The translations under genes were made by a program, and so were the position numbers. Shown piece after piece: positions 5,270 to 5,271 of a stretch of 5,271 bases of DNA. The notes beneath the pieces are model-generated. The model was not told the origin of the DNA. It made no database searches and saw nothing but the letters and a program-made list of their open reading frames with translations. Every line of letters begins with the position of its first letter. Position 1 is the stretch's first letter. The stretch is from NCBI GenBank assembly GCA_964581295.1, contig CAZONX010000137.1, positions 1 to 5,271 of the forward strand, written 5' to 3'. Origin of the DNA: JAHEEL01 sp964581295 (GTDB lineage Bacteria; Actinomycetota; Acidimicrobiia; Spongiisociales; UBA5794).

Positions 5270-5271
5270 CA

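Overview
The window looks like a chromosomal core-metabolism segment of a high-GC actinobacterium, possibly from Acidimicrobiia or a related deep branch. The lineage is inferred from base composition, gene content and order, tRNAs without an encoded CCA end, and scarce Shine-Dalgarno sequences. No phage, insertion sequence, CRISPR or other mobile signature was seen. All genes are on the + strand.

Layout: an MTA/SAH nucleosidase-family gene (36-776); a 192-nt gap with a possible terminator hairpin and a palindrome just upstream of ilvE; ilvE, branched-chain amino-acid aminotransferase (969-1883); an unrecognised 165-residue protein (1929-2426); a fumarylacetoacetate hydrolase-family enzyme (2440-3204); gltX, glutamyl-tRNA synthetase (3201-4649); a small VOC/glyoxalase-fold protein (4646-5029); a probable tRNA promoter; tRNA-Gln(CUG) (5097-5168); a strong hairpin between the tRNAs; and tRNA-Glu(CUC) (5197-5269), which ends at the window edge.

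How it fits together: the FAH-family gene, gltX and the VOC gene are joined by two successive ATGA overlaps (4 nt each), so they are almost certainly one translationally coupled operon. The 165-aa gene, 13 nt upstream of the FAH gene, probably belongs to it. The two tRNAs beyond gltX are the expected substrates of a non-discriminating GluRS in bacteria that make Gln-tRNA(Gln) indirectly through GatCAB. A FAH-gltX pair close to Gln/Glu tRNAs and branched-chain amino-acid genes matches, from memory, the leu/gltX neighbourhood of Mycobacterium and Streptomyces. This is therefore mostly a conserved housekeeping locus. I found no clear novel system. The best second-look items are the unknown 165-aa protein, the inter-tRNA hairpin, the ilvE upstream palindrome, the variant GluRS active-site motif and the metal-site-poor VOC partner of gltX.
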